Assembly (NCBI GenBank): GCA_017522685.1
Contig: JAFWYN010000014.1
Span: 54,560-118,559 of the forward strand
Direction: 5' to 3'
Source: Lachnospiraceae bacterium
GTDB lineage: Bacteria; Bacillota_A; Clostridia; Lachnospirales; Lachnospiraceae
Length of the DNA stretch: 64,000 bases
The notes beneath the pieces are model-generated. The model worked only from the letters and a program-made list of their open reading frames with translations. It was not told the DNA's origin and searched no databases. This document shows, piece by piece, positions 26,963-35,924 of this stretch; positions within the stretch are counted from its first letter, which is position 1, and each line of letters opens with the position of its first letter. Position numbers and translations under genes: made by a program.

Positions 26963-28231
26963 TTATTCACCTGCCTTAATCAATGTTTTGCCACTTGCCA
27001 GGTAAGCATTGTCATAATCGTCTTTCGTGGTCTCACCAAAGATTACCGTATTCTTTCCTACGGATACTCCGTCAGGAATCACACTCTTCTCTCCGATGGT
27101 CACAATATCATGGCTGTAAATATGCGGTGCCGTGTCATTGGGAACAGCTTCTCCCACACCCAACTTCACACCATCACCAATGGTAACATTTTCTGCTATA
27201 ATGGCTTTGTTTAATTCACAATTTGCACCAATCACCGTATCGTTCATAATAATGGAATCCCGCACCACGGTATCCTTACCGATCACGATTCCGCGGCCGA
27301 TTACGGAATTATAAACCTTACCGTAGATTTCCGTACCTTCTCCGATAATGCTTCGTTCCACCACGCTGTCTGCTGAAATATACTGGGGCGGTAGCGCATC
27401 ACTCTTGGTGTAAATCTTCCAATATTCCTCGTAAAGATTGAACTCGGGAACAATATCAATCAGCTCCATATTGGCCTCCCAATAGGAGTTCAGAGTACCT
27501 ACATCCTTCCAATAACCGTTAAACTCGTAAGCATATAAAGGCGCTCCCTTCTCATGGCAGAAAGGAATGATGTGCTTACCAAAGTCAAGAGCCGGCTGGT
27601 CCACCATTGCCAGCAAAGCTTCCTTCAAAGTCTTCCAGTTAAAAATATAGATACCCATACTTGCCAGATTACTTCTGGGCTGTGCAGGCTTTTCCTCGAA
27701 ATCCACAATACGGCGGTTCTCGTCCGTAATCATAATACCGAAACGGCTGGCCTCTTCCATGGGCACCGGCATAACTGCAATGGTTACCTCCGCTCCGTTC
27801 TTTTTGTGAAAATCCAGCATCACTTCATAATCCATTTTATAAATGTGGTCACCGGACAAAATCAGCACATATTCCGGATTAAATCCTTCCATATAATCCA
27901 GGTTCTGATAAATCGCATTCGCCGTACCGGTATACCACTCACTGTTACTGCTCTTCTCATAAGGGGGCAGTACCGTCACTCCACCGATATTTCTGTCCAA
28001 ATCCCAAGGAATACCAATTCCGATATGTGTATTCAGTCTAAGAGGCTGATACTGGGTCAATACACCTACCGTATCCACTCCCGAATTAATACAGTTACTT
28101 AACGGGAAATCAATAATACGATATTTTCCGCCAAATGCAACCGCAGGCTTGGCCACCTTGGATGTCAAAACACCCAAACGACTTCCCTGTCCTCCTGCCA
28201 AAAGCATGGCTATCATTTCTTTTTTTATCAT
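26963..28231 (-). CDS. glgC: Glucose-1-phosphate adenylyltransferase
   Basis: The 422-residue GlgC makes ADP-glucose from ATP and glucose-1-phosphate, the committed step of glycogen synthesis. It has the signature [20 protein letters not shown], the [10 protein letters not shown] catalytic block, the substrate-binding FEEKP, and C-terminal hexapeptide repeats. A probable promoter lies at 28274-28302. glgA, glgB and glgP are not in the window. Confidence 0.97.
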   Translation of the reverse strand: MIKKEMIAMLLAGGQGSRLGVLTSKVAKPAVAFGGKYRIIDFPLSNCINSGVDTVGVLTQYQPLRLNTHIGIGIPWDLDRNIGGVTVLPPYEKSSNSEWYTGTANAIYQNLDYMEGFNPEYVLILSGDHIYKMDYEVMLDFHKKNGAEVTIAVMPVPMEEASRFGIMITDENRRIVDFEEKPAQPRSNLASMGIYIFNWKTLKEALLAMVDQPALDFGKHIIPFCHEKGAPLYAYEFNGYWKDVGTLNSYWEANMELIDIVPEFNLYEEYWKIYTKSDALPPQYISADSVVERSIIGEGTEIYGKVYNSVIGRGIVIGKDTVVRDSIIMNDTVIGANCELNKAIIAENVTIGDGVKLGVGEAVPNDTAPHIYSHDIVTIGEKSVIPDGVSVGKNTVIFGETTKDDYDNAYLASGKTLIKAGE

Positions 28232-28273
28232 GTCATCACCTCAATCTAGTCTTTTACAGGTTTGTACAAGTAT

Positions 28274-28302
28274 ATAATAACATAATTTTTATGGAAAGTG
28301 AA
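28274..28302 (-). promoter_or_regulatory. Promoter of glgC operon
   Basis: On the minus strand TTCACT (28297-28302) and TATTAT (28274-28279) are 17 bases apart, with TGT directly before the -10 box (extended -10 form). Confidence 0.6.
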
Positions 28303-28463
28303 TGATTTTTACTAAAAAGAAAAGGTTTTTCTGCTTATTTTCCAGAGATTTTATACATATATTTTCTAATTTTTCCACACATTTCACTTTTTCTTCATAA
28401 AATATGACAATAGAAAAGGGTATATTATGGTATATTTTCACCAATTTTAACGCAAAAAAAGTT

Positions 28464-28493
28464 TTGGCAAATCCCTCTCATTTGTGGTATTCT
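28464..28493 (+). promoter_or_regulatory. Promoter of murC
   Basis: TTGGCA (28464-28469) and TATTCT (28488-28493) are 18 bases apart, with TGG before the -10 box. They lie about 45 bases before the murC start. Confidence 0.65.
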
Positions 28494-28538
28494 GAGTATG
28501 AAGAAAATTTTGGCAAATAGTTTTCCGGAGGAAACGGC

Positions 28539-29915
28539 ATGTATATTATAGATTTTAACAAACCCTGTCATATTTATTTTGTGGGCATCGGCGGTATCAG
28601 TATGAGCGGACTGGCCGAATTATTACTGAGCAAAGGCTTTCAGGTATCCGGCTCTGACTGGCACGCTTCCCCCATTACCAAGCGATTGGAAGATATGGGG
28701 ATTTCCATACAGTACGGCGAAAGTGCCTCTCATATCACGGATGATATCGATGTAGCGGTACTAACAAGTGCCGTACAGGACAGCAATCTGGAGTTTCAGG
28801 CTATCAAAGAGAAACAGATTCCCTATATGCTTCGTGCAGACCTGTTAGGACAGATTATGAAGAATTTCGGTATGCCCATCGCCATCAGCGGTACCCACGG
28901 CAAAACTACAACCACTTCCATGGTTTCCGAGATTTTACTGAAGGCCAACACCGACCCCACCCTCTCCATTGGTGGTATTCTTAAGACCATTGACGGCAAT
29001 ATGCGTATCGGCAGCTCGGACTATTTTGTTACCGAAGCCTGCGAATATACCAACAGCTTTTTAAGCTTTTTCCCAAAAGTGTCTATCATTCTGAATATAG
29101 AGGAAGACCATCTGGATTTCTTCAAGGATTTGGCTGATATCAGAAACTCCTTCCGCCGCTTTGCAGAACTTCTGCCGGCTGACGGATGTCTGATTATTAA
29201 CGGGGATATTGAGAATTATGAAGAGATCTCCCGTGACCTGCCCTGCCGTGTGATTACTTTCGGCCATGCAGAAGACTGCGACTATCGTCCTGCCAATTTG
29301 ACCTACAGCCCGGCCGGTTACCCTGAATTTACTGCAGTATCTCCTCAGGGTGCACGCAAGCTTGCATTGCAGGTTCCCGGCGAACACAATGTTATGAACT
29401 CTTTAGCAGCGCTGGCATTGGCTGATTTTCTTTCTATTGATACTGCATTGGCAGAGGAAGCTTTGGAGAACTTCCACGGTACCAACAGACGTTTTGAACA
29501 CAAGGGCACCATCGGCGGCGTAAACATAATTGACGATTATGCACACCACCCCACCGAGATTACCACCACCCTGGAGGCGGCGCAGAAACAGCCCCACCAT
29601 ACCCTTTGGTGTGTATTCCAGCCCCATACCTATACCCGTACCAAGGCGCTGTTGCCGGATTTCGCAAAGGCTCTTTGTCTGTCCGACAAGATCATTCTGA
29701 CCGACATTTATGCCGCCCGTGAAAAGGATACCCTGGGTATCAGTTCCCGTGATCTGCAGAAGGCCATTCAGGATTTGGGAAAGGAATGTTTCTATTTCCC
29801 GACTTTTGATGAAGTAGAAAATTTTTTATTAGAAAATTGTATAAAAGATGACATGTTGATAACTATGGGTGCCGGAGATGTGTATAAAATCGGCGAAACC
29901 CTGCTTGGCAACTAA
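28539..29915 (+). CDS. murC: UDP-N-acetylmuramate--L-alanine ligase
   Basis: This 458-residue Mur ligase adds L-alanine to UDP-MurNAc in peptidoglycan synthesis. It has the UDP-binding FVGIGGISMSGLAE, the ATP loop GTHGKTTTTS (118-127), the central EEDHLDFFKD and the C-terminal DDYAHHPTE and FQPHTYTRT blocks that mark MurC. GGAGG lies before the ATG. A clear terminator follows, so it appears to be transcribed alone. Confidence 0.97.
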   Translation: MYIIDFNKPCHIYFVGIGGISMSGLAELLLSKGFQVSGSDWHASPITKRLEDMGISIQYGESASHITDDIDVAVLTSAVQDSNLEFQAIKEKQIPYMLRADLLGQIMKNFGMPIAISGTHGKTTTTSMVSEILLKANTDPTLSIGGILKTIDGNMRIGSSDYFVTEACEYTNSFLSFFPKVSIILNIEEDHLDFFKDLADIRNSFRRFAELLPADGCLIINGDIENYEEISRDLPCRVITFGHAEDCDYRPANLTYSPAGYPEFTAVSPQGARKLALQVPGEHNVMNSLAALALADFLSIDTALAEEALENFHGTNRRFEHKGTIGGVNIIDDYAHHPTEITTTLEAAQKQPHHTLWCVFQPHTYTRTKALLPDFAKALCLSDKIILTDIYAAREKDTLGISSRDLQKAIQDLGKECFYFPTFDEVENFLLENCIKDDMLITMGAGDVYKIGETLLGN

Positions 29916-30088
29916 TTATCCACAATATCCACAGATACTTTTCCTTTAATGATAAAGGGAATCTGTGGATATCTTTTTTGTAATATGTGGAAAACTATGG
30001 AAGCATTTACACCAACAGTTTTACGAAGTTTTTATTTGACATTTCCAAAATACGGTGTTTCCTATCCACAATTTCCACATTATCCACA
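29916..30088. promoter_or_regulatory. Cluster of DnaA-box-like 9-mers
   Basis: Two perfect DnaA boxes TTATCCACA lie at 29916-29924 and 30080-30088. Near matches are ATATCCACA (29925-29933), its reverse complement (29964-29972), TTTTCCACA on the minus strand (29986-29994), CTATCCACA (30062-30070) and ATTTCCACA (30071-30079). Five of the seven abut with no gap: a pair at 29916-29933 and a triplet at 30062-30088, as in iterons. Two of the imperfect copies are also the arms of the murC terminator. The cluster is directly upstream of dnaD-like and dnaI-like genes. Confidence 0.7.
29925..29978 (+). terminator. Rho-independent terminator of murC
   Basis: A 12-bp perfect stem (29925-29936 with 29961-29972) and an inner TTCCTTT/AAAGGGA stem are followed by a run of T residues. 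It begins 10 bases after the murC stop. Confidence 0.88.
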
Positions 30089-30097
30089 TTTTACAAC

Positions 30098-30126
30098 TGC
30101 CGAAAGCCACTTAAACCTTTTCGGCA
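30098..30126 (+). terminator. Small hairpin before the primosome genes
   Basis: TGCCGAAAG (30098-30106) pairs with CTTTTCGGCA (30117-30126). A T-rich stretch follows at 30137-30144. It may act as a second terminator or an element of the promoter region. Confidence 0.45.
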
Positions 30127-30155
30127 TTTCGCCTATTTCTTTTTAAAATGCCCTA

Positions 30156-30164
30156 TGCTATAAT
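30156..30164 (+). promoter_or_regulatory. Extended -10 promoter of dnaD-like operon
   Basis: TGC followed directly by a perfect TATAAT (30159-30164) lies 77 bases before the start codon. No good -35 box is seen, as is common with extended -10 promoters. A small GC-rich hairpin (30188-30201) follows in the leader. Confidence 0.6.
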
Positions 30165-30241
30165 TCATTTTGCTTTCCCCATTGTCTGCCCGCGCACGGG
30201 CGTACATACGGGGGAGGATATACACGAAAGGACTTGATGCA

Positions 30242-31339
30242 ATGGGTGGGTTAAACATATACAAAGAACAATTAAGTGAATATACTACGATTTCCAATTA
30301 CTTTATTGATCACTATATGGAGGACGCCAATGAAGCCCAGCTTCAGGTCTATCTTTATTTATTGCGCATGATTTCTGCCAATCTGCCTGTCAGTGTAGCA
30401 GACATTGTGACCAAATTCAGACATTCCGAGAAGGAAGTTCTACGTGCCCTGAAGTATTGGGAACTGCAGCAGCTGCTTTCTTTAGAGTACGATGGCGAGA
30501 AAAATCTGACCGGAATCCGCTTCCACAGCTTACCAAGCGCGCCAAGTTCCAAGACTTCCATGGCCACGGTAACACCTATTTCCGTGAAGCTTTCCACTCC
30601 CGTGGATGCCGATAAGCAGATTACTGCTCCCTCTGTACCTATTGAAACTGTTGTGGTGGAGGAAAAGGCACCGGAATACAGCAAGCCGGCTTATACCATG
30701 GACCAGCTTCGTGCTTTTAAAGCTCAGGATAATACCGCCCAGCTTTTGTATGTGGCGCAGGCCTATGTGGGTAAACCCCTTACCGTAAACGATATCAAAA
30801 CCATCTACTTTATGTCAGATGTATTACATTTTTCAGATGATTTAATCGATTACCTGATTCAGTACTGCGTGGACAGAGGTAAGCGCGATTTCAGATACAT
30901 GGAAAAGGTTGCTGTCAATTGGGCAGAGGCAGGCATTACCACTCCCAAGCAGGCACAAAAAATGGCTGCCAAGTATGACAAATCCGTATATACCATTATG
31001 AATGCCTTAGGCAAATCCGGTGCACCCACCGACAAGGAGCTGGAGTTTATCCGTCGCTGGAATAATGAATACGGCTTTAGCAATGATATCATTATTGAAG
31101 CCTGTGAGCGTACGGTACTGGCTACGGACAAGCACCGTTTTGAATATGCAGAAGGCATCTTAAGCAGCTGGAAAAAGGAAAATGTCCATCATAAAGCCGA
31201 TATTGCCAAACTGGATAGCTATTATCAGCAAAAGCAGAAACAGAGTACGGGCAAACCGGCAAACGCCAACCGCTTCAACCAATTTACACAGAATACATAT
31301 GACTTTGCCGAATTAGAAAAGGAATTACTCAGCAATTAA
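30242..31339 (+). CDS. DnaD-domain primosomal protein
   Basis: The protein has 365 residues from the ATG at 30242, which has AAAGGA 9 bases upstream; the reading frame is open further but without support. The N-terminal ~100 residues look like a winged-helix domain (EAQLQVYLYLLRM, then VADIVTKFRHSEKEVLRALKYWE). A Pro/Thr/Val-rich linker follows. The C-terminal half has DnaD/DnaB_2-type helices, ending with the family motif around YAEGILSSWKKENV. DnaD-like proteins remodel origin DNA and help load the helicase. The next gene, a DnaI-like ATPase, supports this role. Confidence 0.88.
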   Translation: MGGLNIYKEQLSEYTTISNYFIDHYMEDANEAQLQVYLYLLRMISANLPVSVADIVTKFRHSEKEVLRALKYWELQQLLSLEYDGEKNLTGIRFHSLPSAPSSKTSMATVTPISVKLSTPVDADKQITAPSVPIETVVVEEKAPEYSKPAYTMDQLRAFKAQDNTAQLLYVAQAYVGKPLTVNDIKTIYFMSDVLHFSDDLIDYLIQYCVDRGKRDFRYMEKVAVNWAEAGITTPKQAQKMAAKYDKSVYTIMNALGKSGAPTDKELEFIRRWNNEYGFSNDIIIEACERTVLATDKHRFEYAEGILSSWKKENVHHKADIAKLDSYYQQKQKQSTGKPANANRFNQFTQNTYDFAELEKELLSN

Positions 31340-31354
31340 GAGGAGGAAATACTC

Positions 31355-32335
31355 GTGTCACTTTCCAAGGAACAGCATGATTTGATTATGCGTGGCTATC
31401 AGGAACGCCAGCTTCAGAATTTTCATGAACAAAATCAGCGCAGGAACAGAGTATATACCCTCATTCCACAATATAGAGAACTGGAGGACCAGGTAGCTTC
31501 CGCTTCCGTAGAAAAGGCCCGTTTACTAATTGATGGTGACGATGCCGGTATGGTTGAATATCGTCGCAAGGTTGCCGAGAATGCCGCTTTACGCCGTAAG
31601 CTTTTAGCGGAGCACAATCTACCAACCGATTATTTAGAACCTATATACACCTGTCCGGACTGTAAGGACAGCGGTTATATTAACAGTGAAAAATGCCACT
31701 GCTTCCGCAGGCAGGAGATTACACTCCTATACGAACAGTCAAATATTCAGGAAATGATTGAAAAAGAGAATTTTTCCACTCTTTCCTACGAATATTATCA
31801 GGGTGAGGATTTGACACGTTTCCAAAATGCTGTTAATGTAAGCAAGGACTTCGTGGCAGGCTTTGAAAATCATTATCAAAACTTATTCTTTTATGGTACG
31901 GTAGGTACCGGCAAAAGCTTTTTGTCCGGCTGTATCGCCAAAGAACTGCTTTCACGGTGTCATTCCGTCATATATTTCAGCGCAGGCGGTCTGTTTGAAA
32001 CCCTGTCCAGATATTCCTTTGACACAAAATCAAAAGAATCTCTTTACAATTTCTACAAAGACCTATACAATTGTGATTTGGTGATTATCGATGATTTGGG
32101 AACGGAAGTAACCAATTCCTTTGTTACCTCCCAATTGTTCGGATTACTAAACGAGCGACACATGCGTCAGAAATCTACGATTATTTCCACCAACTTAAGT
32201 TTGGAGGAATTACGTGACCGATATTCCGACCGTGTATTTTCCCGTATTACCAGCAATTACTCTATTTGTAAGCTGACCGGTCAGGATATCCGAATCCAAA
32301 GAAAGCTATCGGGCAAGCTATTCCCGAAAAAATAA
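31355..32335 (+). CDS. DnaI/DnaC-like helicase loader ATPase
   Basis: This 326-residue AAA+ protein starts at a GTG with AGGAGG 9 bases upstream. Residues 1-100 include a coiled region and a zinc-binding CPDC...CHC motif. The ATPase part has Walker A GTVGTGKS, Walker B VIIDDLG, sensor 1 TIISTNL and the arginine-finger region SDRVFSRI. It should load the replicative helicase, working with the DnaD-like protein 15 bases upstream. Confidence 0.92.
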   Translation: MSLSKEQHDLIMRGYQERQLQNFHEQNQRRNRVYTLIPQYRELEDQVASASVEKARLLIDGDDAGMVEYRRKVAENAALRRKLLAEHNLPTDYLEPIYTCPDCKDSGYINSEKCHCFRRQEITLLYEQSNIQEMIEKENFSTLSYEYYQGEDLTRFQNAVNVSKDFVAGFENHYQNLFFYGTVGTGKSFLSGCIAKELLSRCHSVIYFSAGGLFETLSRYSFDTKSKESLYNFYKDLYNCDLVIIDDLGTEVTNSFVTSQLFGLLNERHMRQKSTIISTNLSLEELRDRYSDRVFSRITSNYSICKLTGQDIRIQRKLSGKLFPKK

Positions 32336-32365
32336 AATGCACGAAAAGAAAGTGAGGATTATTTC

Positions 32366-33550
32366 ATGCCAAACCGTGAAGAAAAGCGAAACTTAGAGAC
32401 TATACCCGTAGGTTCTCTGGGTATTATTTCTCTGGAGGGCTGCAAAGTTCTTGGCGATAAGATTGATAAGTATCTGGTAAAATGGCGAACCGAGCGTGAA
32501 AGCGAGCACAAGGATTCCCTTGCCTTTTCCGGATATCAGAGAGATTCCTATTTATTAAGCGCGAAGGTACCCCGTTTTGGTTCCGGTGAAGCAAAGGGTA
32601 TGATTATGCAGTCTGTTCGAGGAACTGACCTTTACCTTCTTGTCGATGTATGCAACTATAGCTTGACCTATTCTCTTTGTGGTCACAAGAACCATATGTC
32701 ACCGGACGACCACTTCCAGGATTTAAAGAGAATCATCGCCGCTGTGGGCGGAAAGGCCCGACGTATCACGGTTATCATGCCTTTCCTTTATGAAAGCCGC
32801 CAGCATAAAAGAAGCTCCCGCGAATCTTTAGACTGTGCATTGGCACTTCAGGAACTGGTACAGATGGGTGTGGATAATATCATCACCTTTGATGCTCATG
32901 ATCCCCGTGTACAGAATGCAATTCCTCTGCATGGTTTTGAAACCGTACAGCCCGCATATCAGTTTATCAAAGGCCTTCTGAAAAATGTAAAGGGTCTTCA
33001 GATGGATGCCGAACATATGATGGTTATCAGCCCTGACGAAGGCGGTATGAAGAGAGCTATTTACATCGCTAATGTACTGGGTCTGGACATGGGTATGTTC
33101 TACAAGAGACGTGATTACACCCGTATTGAAAACGGCCGTAACCCCATTGTAGCCCATGAATTCTTAGGTACCAGTGTAGACGGCAAGGATGTTATCATCA
33201 TCGATGATATGATTTCTTCCGGTGAAAGTATTATTGAAACTGCAGAAGCATTAAAAGCCAGAAAAGCCAATCGTATTTTTGTATTCTCCACCTTTGGTCT
33301 CTTTACCAATGGCTTGGAGAAGTTTGACAAAGCTTATGAAAGCGGTCTGATTACCCGTATCTTAACCACAAACCTGATTTACCAGACAGAAGAGCTGTTA
33401 AGCCGCGAATGGTATATCAACTGCGATATGAGTAAATATATTGCTTATATCATTGATACTTTAAATCACGATTCTTCCATTAGTGACTTATTAAGCCCCA
33501 GCGAAAGAATCCAGAATGTTGTAGCAAGATATAAAAATGGAGAATTATAA
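32366..33550 (+). CDS. prs: Ribose-phosphate pyrophosphokinase, long divergent form
   Basis: At 394 residues this PRPP synthase is about 80 longer than the common form (~315). It keeps the catalytic-loop-like ESRQHKRSSRE block, the FDAHDPRVQNA block, and the PRPP-binding DVIIIDDMISSGESIIE loop. The extra length is at the N terminus and in insertions. This long form appears to be a clostridial variant. It should supply PRPP for nucleotide, NAD and amino-acid synthesis. It overlaps bioY by 14 bases, so the two are coupled. Confidence 0.88.
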   Translation: MPNREEKRNLETIPVGSLGIISLEGCKVLGDKIDKYLVKWRTERESEHKDSLAFSGYQRDSYLLSAKVPRFGSGEAKGMIMQSVRGTDLYLLVDVCNYSLTYSLCGHKNHMSPDDHFQDLKRIIAAVGGKARRITVIMPFLYESRQHKRSSRESLDCALALQELVQMGVDNIITFDAHDPRVQNAIPLHGFETVQPAYQFIKGLLKNVKGLQMDAEHMMVISPDEGGMKRAIYIANVLGLDMGMFYKRRDYTRIENGRNPIVAHEFLGTSVDGKDVIIIDDMISSGESIIETAEALKARKANRIFVFSTFGLFTNGLEKFDKAYESGLITRILTTNLIYQTEELLSREWYINCDMSKYIAYIIDTLNHDSSISDLLSPSERIQNVVARYKNGEL

Positions 33551-34085
33551 ATCAACAGTCACCGGACTTGCCCATGTGGGTCTGTCCACTGCAATCACCT
33601 GTATCCTTGGGCCCATCGTAGTGGTACTCCCATTCAGTCCGGTGCCTATTTCTTTCGGGCTATTGGCAGTATTCCTAAGCACATGCCTTTTAACGGCGAA
33701 ATTAGGGCTTTTAAGCTGCCTCATATACCTTTTATTGGGCTTTATCGGTTTACCCGTGTTTTCGGGCTTCCAGGGCGGTGCAGGGGTATTGCTTGGACCC
33801 ACGGGAGGTTATCTTTTAGGATACCTGTTCATTCCTTTGTGCACCCTCCCTTTTCACGGCAAAAATAATCCCTTGAAGCGTATTCTTCCGGGGATGTTAA
33901 TCGGCCTTATTCTTTGCTATACCTGCGGTACGCTTTGGTTGATGTATCAAAGCGGTATCCGCTTGAAGGAAGCGGTACTAATCGGCATTCTGCCTTATAT
34001 TCCTATTGATTTTATCAAGCTTTATGTTGCTTATGTGACTGCCAAAGCAGTACGAAAACGGTTAAGAAAAGCCGGTCTTGTATAA
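33537..34085 (+). CDS. bioY: Biotin transporter BioY (S component)
   Basis: This 182-residue membrane protein has about six hydrophobic spans and the BioY hallmarks: PFSPVPISFGLLAVFL near residue 35, FIGLPVFSGFQGGAGVLLGPTGGYLLGY, and a late PYIPIDFIKLYVA. It should bind biotin and work with the shared energy-coupling factor, which is not in the window. Its start lies inside the end of prs, and a terminator overlaps its stop region. Confidence 0.95.
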   Translation: MENYKSTVTGLAHVGLSTAITCILGPIVVVLPFSPVPISFGLLAVFLSTCLLTAKLGLLSCLIYLLLGFIGLPVFSGFQGGAGVLLGPTGGYLLGYLFIPLCTLPFHGKNNPLKRILPGMLIGLILCYTCGTLWLMYQSGIRLKEAVLIGILPYIPIDFIKLYVAYVTAKAVRKRLRKAGLV

Positions 34086-34096
34086 GACCGGCTTTC
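34067..34096. terminator. Bidirectional terminator between bioY and chemotaxis receptor
   Basis: A 12-13-bp perfect stem (AAAGCCGGTCTT and its complement) with a 4-base loop overlaps the last bioY codons and lies 6 bases from the convergent stop. Confidence 0.85.
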
Positions 34097-34101
34097 ATTA
34101 T

Positions 34102-35586
34102 CTACTCTCTTCCTGTATCTATCTCCATAACCGTTGCCAGCATTTCCTGTGAAACACTGCTAATATGGGTACTGTCATCAATTACCTTCTGCATATTAAC
34201 CTTATATGCTGCAATTGCTTCCGTAATGGATTCTACGGAACGCTGATTTACCTGCGTGAACATAGACATGGCAGATACCTTATTCTTTAATTGCTCAAAT
34301 TCTCTATCAATGGCACCCACGTTATCATTCTGTGCCCCGATATTCATATACAGAGATGCAAAGCCGCTATTAAGCTGGTTGCGACCCTCTTCCAACTCTT
34401 CCAATGCATCCAGCGAACTTTGTATAGCTTCTTCGCTTTCCTCGATTTCCGCAGTAGTATCTTTCAGCTGTTTCATAATCGCCTTTACTACTACTGCCAC
34501 CTGTGAAGAACATCTGTTACTGTCCACAGCCAACTCCTGCACTTTTGATGCCACTACCGCAAAACCTTCACCCATTTTACCGGCTCTTGCTGCTTCTATG
34601 GAGGCATTTAAGGCAAGCATATTCGTATTGGAAGCAATCTTGTTCAGCTGATCCGTAACTTCCGTAATCTGTCGCATCCGGTCTTCCAATTGCTGGAATA
34701 CCTGACTGGTGACCTGCATGGACTTCTTAACATAAACCATCTTCGTGGTCATATCTTCCATGTTCTTATGATTTTCAGAAAGTGCTGATTCAAATTGATT
34801 CACATCATTGTTCAGGGAATTAATATGATTGCCTGTCATCACAATCTTCTGACGCATATCATCACAAACATCAACCACTTCATCCGTGCCGGCAATAATG
34901 CTCTCAGAGCCCATACGTAAGCCTTCTGCAGTGTGTTCCAGCTGCTTGTTGATGGCATTCAATCCCTCATATGCTTCTGAGGATTTCACCAGATTTTTGT
35001 GAATTTCTTCACCGATATTTTTAATAGATGCAATCAACTTTTCCGCTTCTTCTGCACGCCGGTCACTCTTTGCAATATATGCACGTCCTCTTTTAATAAC
35101 CAGATAAATTAACACGCCCGCCAAGTTGAACATGGCCATACAAAGAATATACTGACCGATTCCACCTGTTTTCTCCGGACGGATAATTGCGGCTAATATC
35201 AACGCCACGTCTGCCACACCCAACTGTAACAAAGCAAGCTTAGGCTTAAAATACATACCTGCCAAACCGATTACAGCCAGATATAAACAAAAGTCATCAC
35301 TAAAAGATTTACCACTAAACAGGGAAATAATAAATACCACTCCGATGATGGACATAGAAACAAAACTTTGCCGTATCACCATCGCTGTCTTCATCTTCTC
35401 CAACACAATCACTGCAATAGCAAATACAACCAGACATATGCCGATAACAATAATAGCTACCATATCCTTGCTAAATACATTCTTCAAAAAGAACAACGCC
35501 GAAACTCCAAAAACCAAAATCAGCATTAGTCGATAAATTGCGGCTTGCGACATGGGTTGCTTTTCATTTTTTTGCTGTACACTCAT
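34102..35586 (-). CDS. Methyl-accepting chemotaxis protein, membrane-embedded sensor
   Basis: The 494-residue protein has about six membrane spans in residues 15-165 with only short outer loops, so there is no classical periplasmic sensor domain. A coiled-coil region follows, then an MCP signalling domain whose hairpin tip reads NTNMLALNASIEAARAGKMG and GFAVVASKVQELA. No HAMP domain is clear. It should pass a signal to CheA, perhaps from the membrane state or a membrane-soluble ligand. No other chemotaxis gene is in the window. Confidence 0.9.
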   Translation of the reverse strand: MSVQQKNEKQPMSQAAIYRLMLILVFGVSALFFLKNVFSKDMVAIIVIGICLVVFAIAVIVLEKMKTAMVIRQSFVSMSIIGVVFIISLFSGKSFSDDFCLYLAVIGLAGMYFKPKLALLQLGVADVALILAAIIRPEKTGGIGQYILCMAMFNLAGVLIYLVIKRGRAYIAKSDRRAEEAEKLIASIKNIGEEIHKNLVKSSEAYEGLNAINKQLEHTAEGLRMGSESIIAGTDEVVDVCDDMRQKIVMTGNHINSLNNDVNQFESALSENHKNMEDMTTKMVYVKKSMQVTSQVFQQLEDRMRQITEVTDQLNKIASNTNMLALNASIEAARAGKMGEGFAVVASKVQELAVDSNRCSSQVAVVVKAIMKQLKDTTAEIEESEEAIQSSLDALEELEEGRNQLNSGFASLYMNIGAQNDNVGAIDREFEQLKNKVSAMSMFTQVNQRSVESITEAIAAYKVNMQKVIDDSTHISSVSQEMLATVMEIDTGRE

Positions 35587-35812
35587 ACATTATACCCTCT
35601 CTGATTCTATTCATATTTTCCCCATGCATATCCTATTCCCCACTACAATATGCCTTAAATAGATTGTTAAATCTTGCGTTTATAGCAAATTGCCCCTACA
35701 ATTTACATTGTATACCTATATTTTCAAATACGCAAGGTTTAATTATTTATAATTAACAAATTATTTACATTTTTTACTAATGTTTAAGCATAAATAACCA
35801 AATAGGATTTCG

Positions 35813-35841
35813 TTGCATTCTATTCCCTTCTGTGATACACT
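35813..35841 (+). promoter_or_regulatory. Promoter of queT
   Basis: TTGCAT (35813-35818) and TACACT (35836-35841) are 17 bases apart, with TGA just before the -10 box (extended -10). Transcription would begin just before the structured leader. Confidence 0.6.
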
Positions 35842-35854
35842 TACTCAAGTAATA

Positions 35855-35917
35855 TTGGTCAGTTCGAAACCTTCCTGACCCAACCGTAGCACGGCGAAAA
35901 AACAAAACTAAAGGAGC
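35855..35917 (+). promoter_or_regulatory. Pseudoknot-capable leader of queT, candidate preQ1-type riboswitch
   Basis: A stem (35857-35862 with 35875-35880, extendable past one bulged C) closes a 12-base loop that begins GTTC and contains CCTT (35870-35873). A small CCG/CGG hairpin (35884-35894) and an A-rich strand follow. The ribosome site AAAGGAG then comes 8 bases before the ATG. CCTT in the loop can pair with AAGG of the ribosome site, which would hide it. A stem, A-rich tail and masked ribosome site before a queuosine-precursor transporter fit a preQ1 riboswitch, but the match to a known class is incomplete. Confidence 0.5.
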
Positions 35918-35924
35918 CATATTT

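Larger units (their letters stand above)
28232..28538. other. Divergent promoter region between glgC and murC
   Basis: This AT-rich stretch of 307 bases holds the glgC promoter on the minus strand (28274-28302) and the murC promoter on the plus strand (28464-28493). No further gene or clear repeat is seen. Confidence 0.6.
35587..35924. other. Intergenic region between chemotaxis receptor and queT
   Basis: These 338 bases are AT-rich. The right third holds the queT promoter (35813-35841) and a structured leader (35855-35917). The left part, upstream of the receptor gene on the minus strand, shows no clear promoter hexamers or repeats. Confidence 0.5.

Noticed and set aside
29916..30088. Chromosomal replication origin
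   Set aside because: dnaA and dnaN are not adjacent, no clear unwinding element was identified, and two boxes double as terminator arms. It is listed only as a DnaA-box-like cluster.
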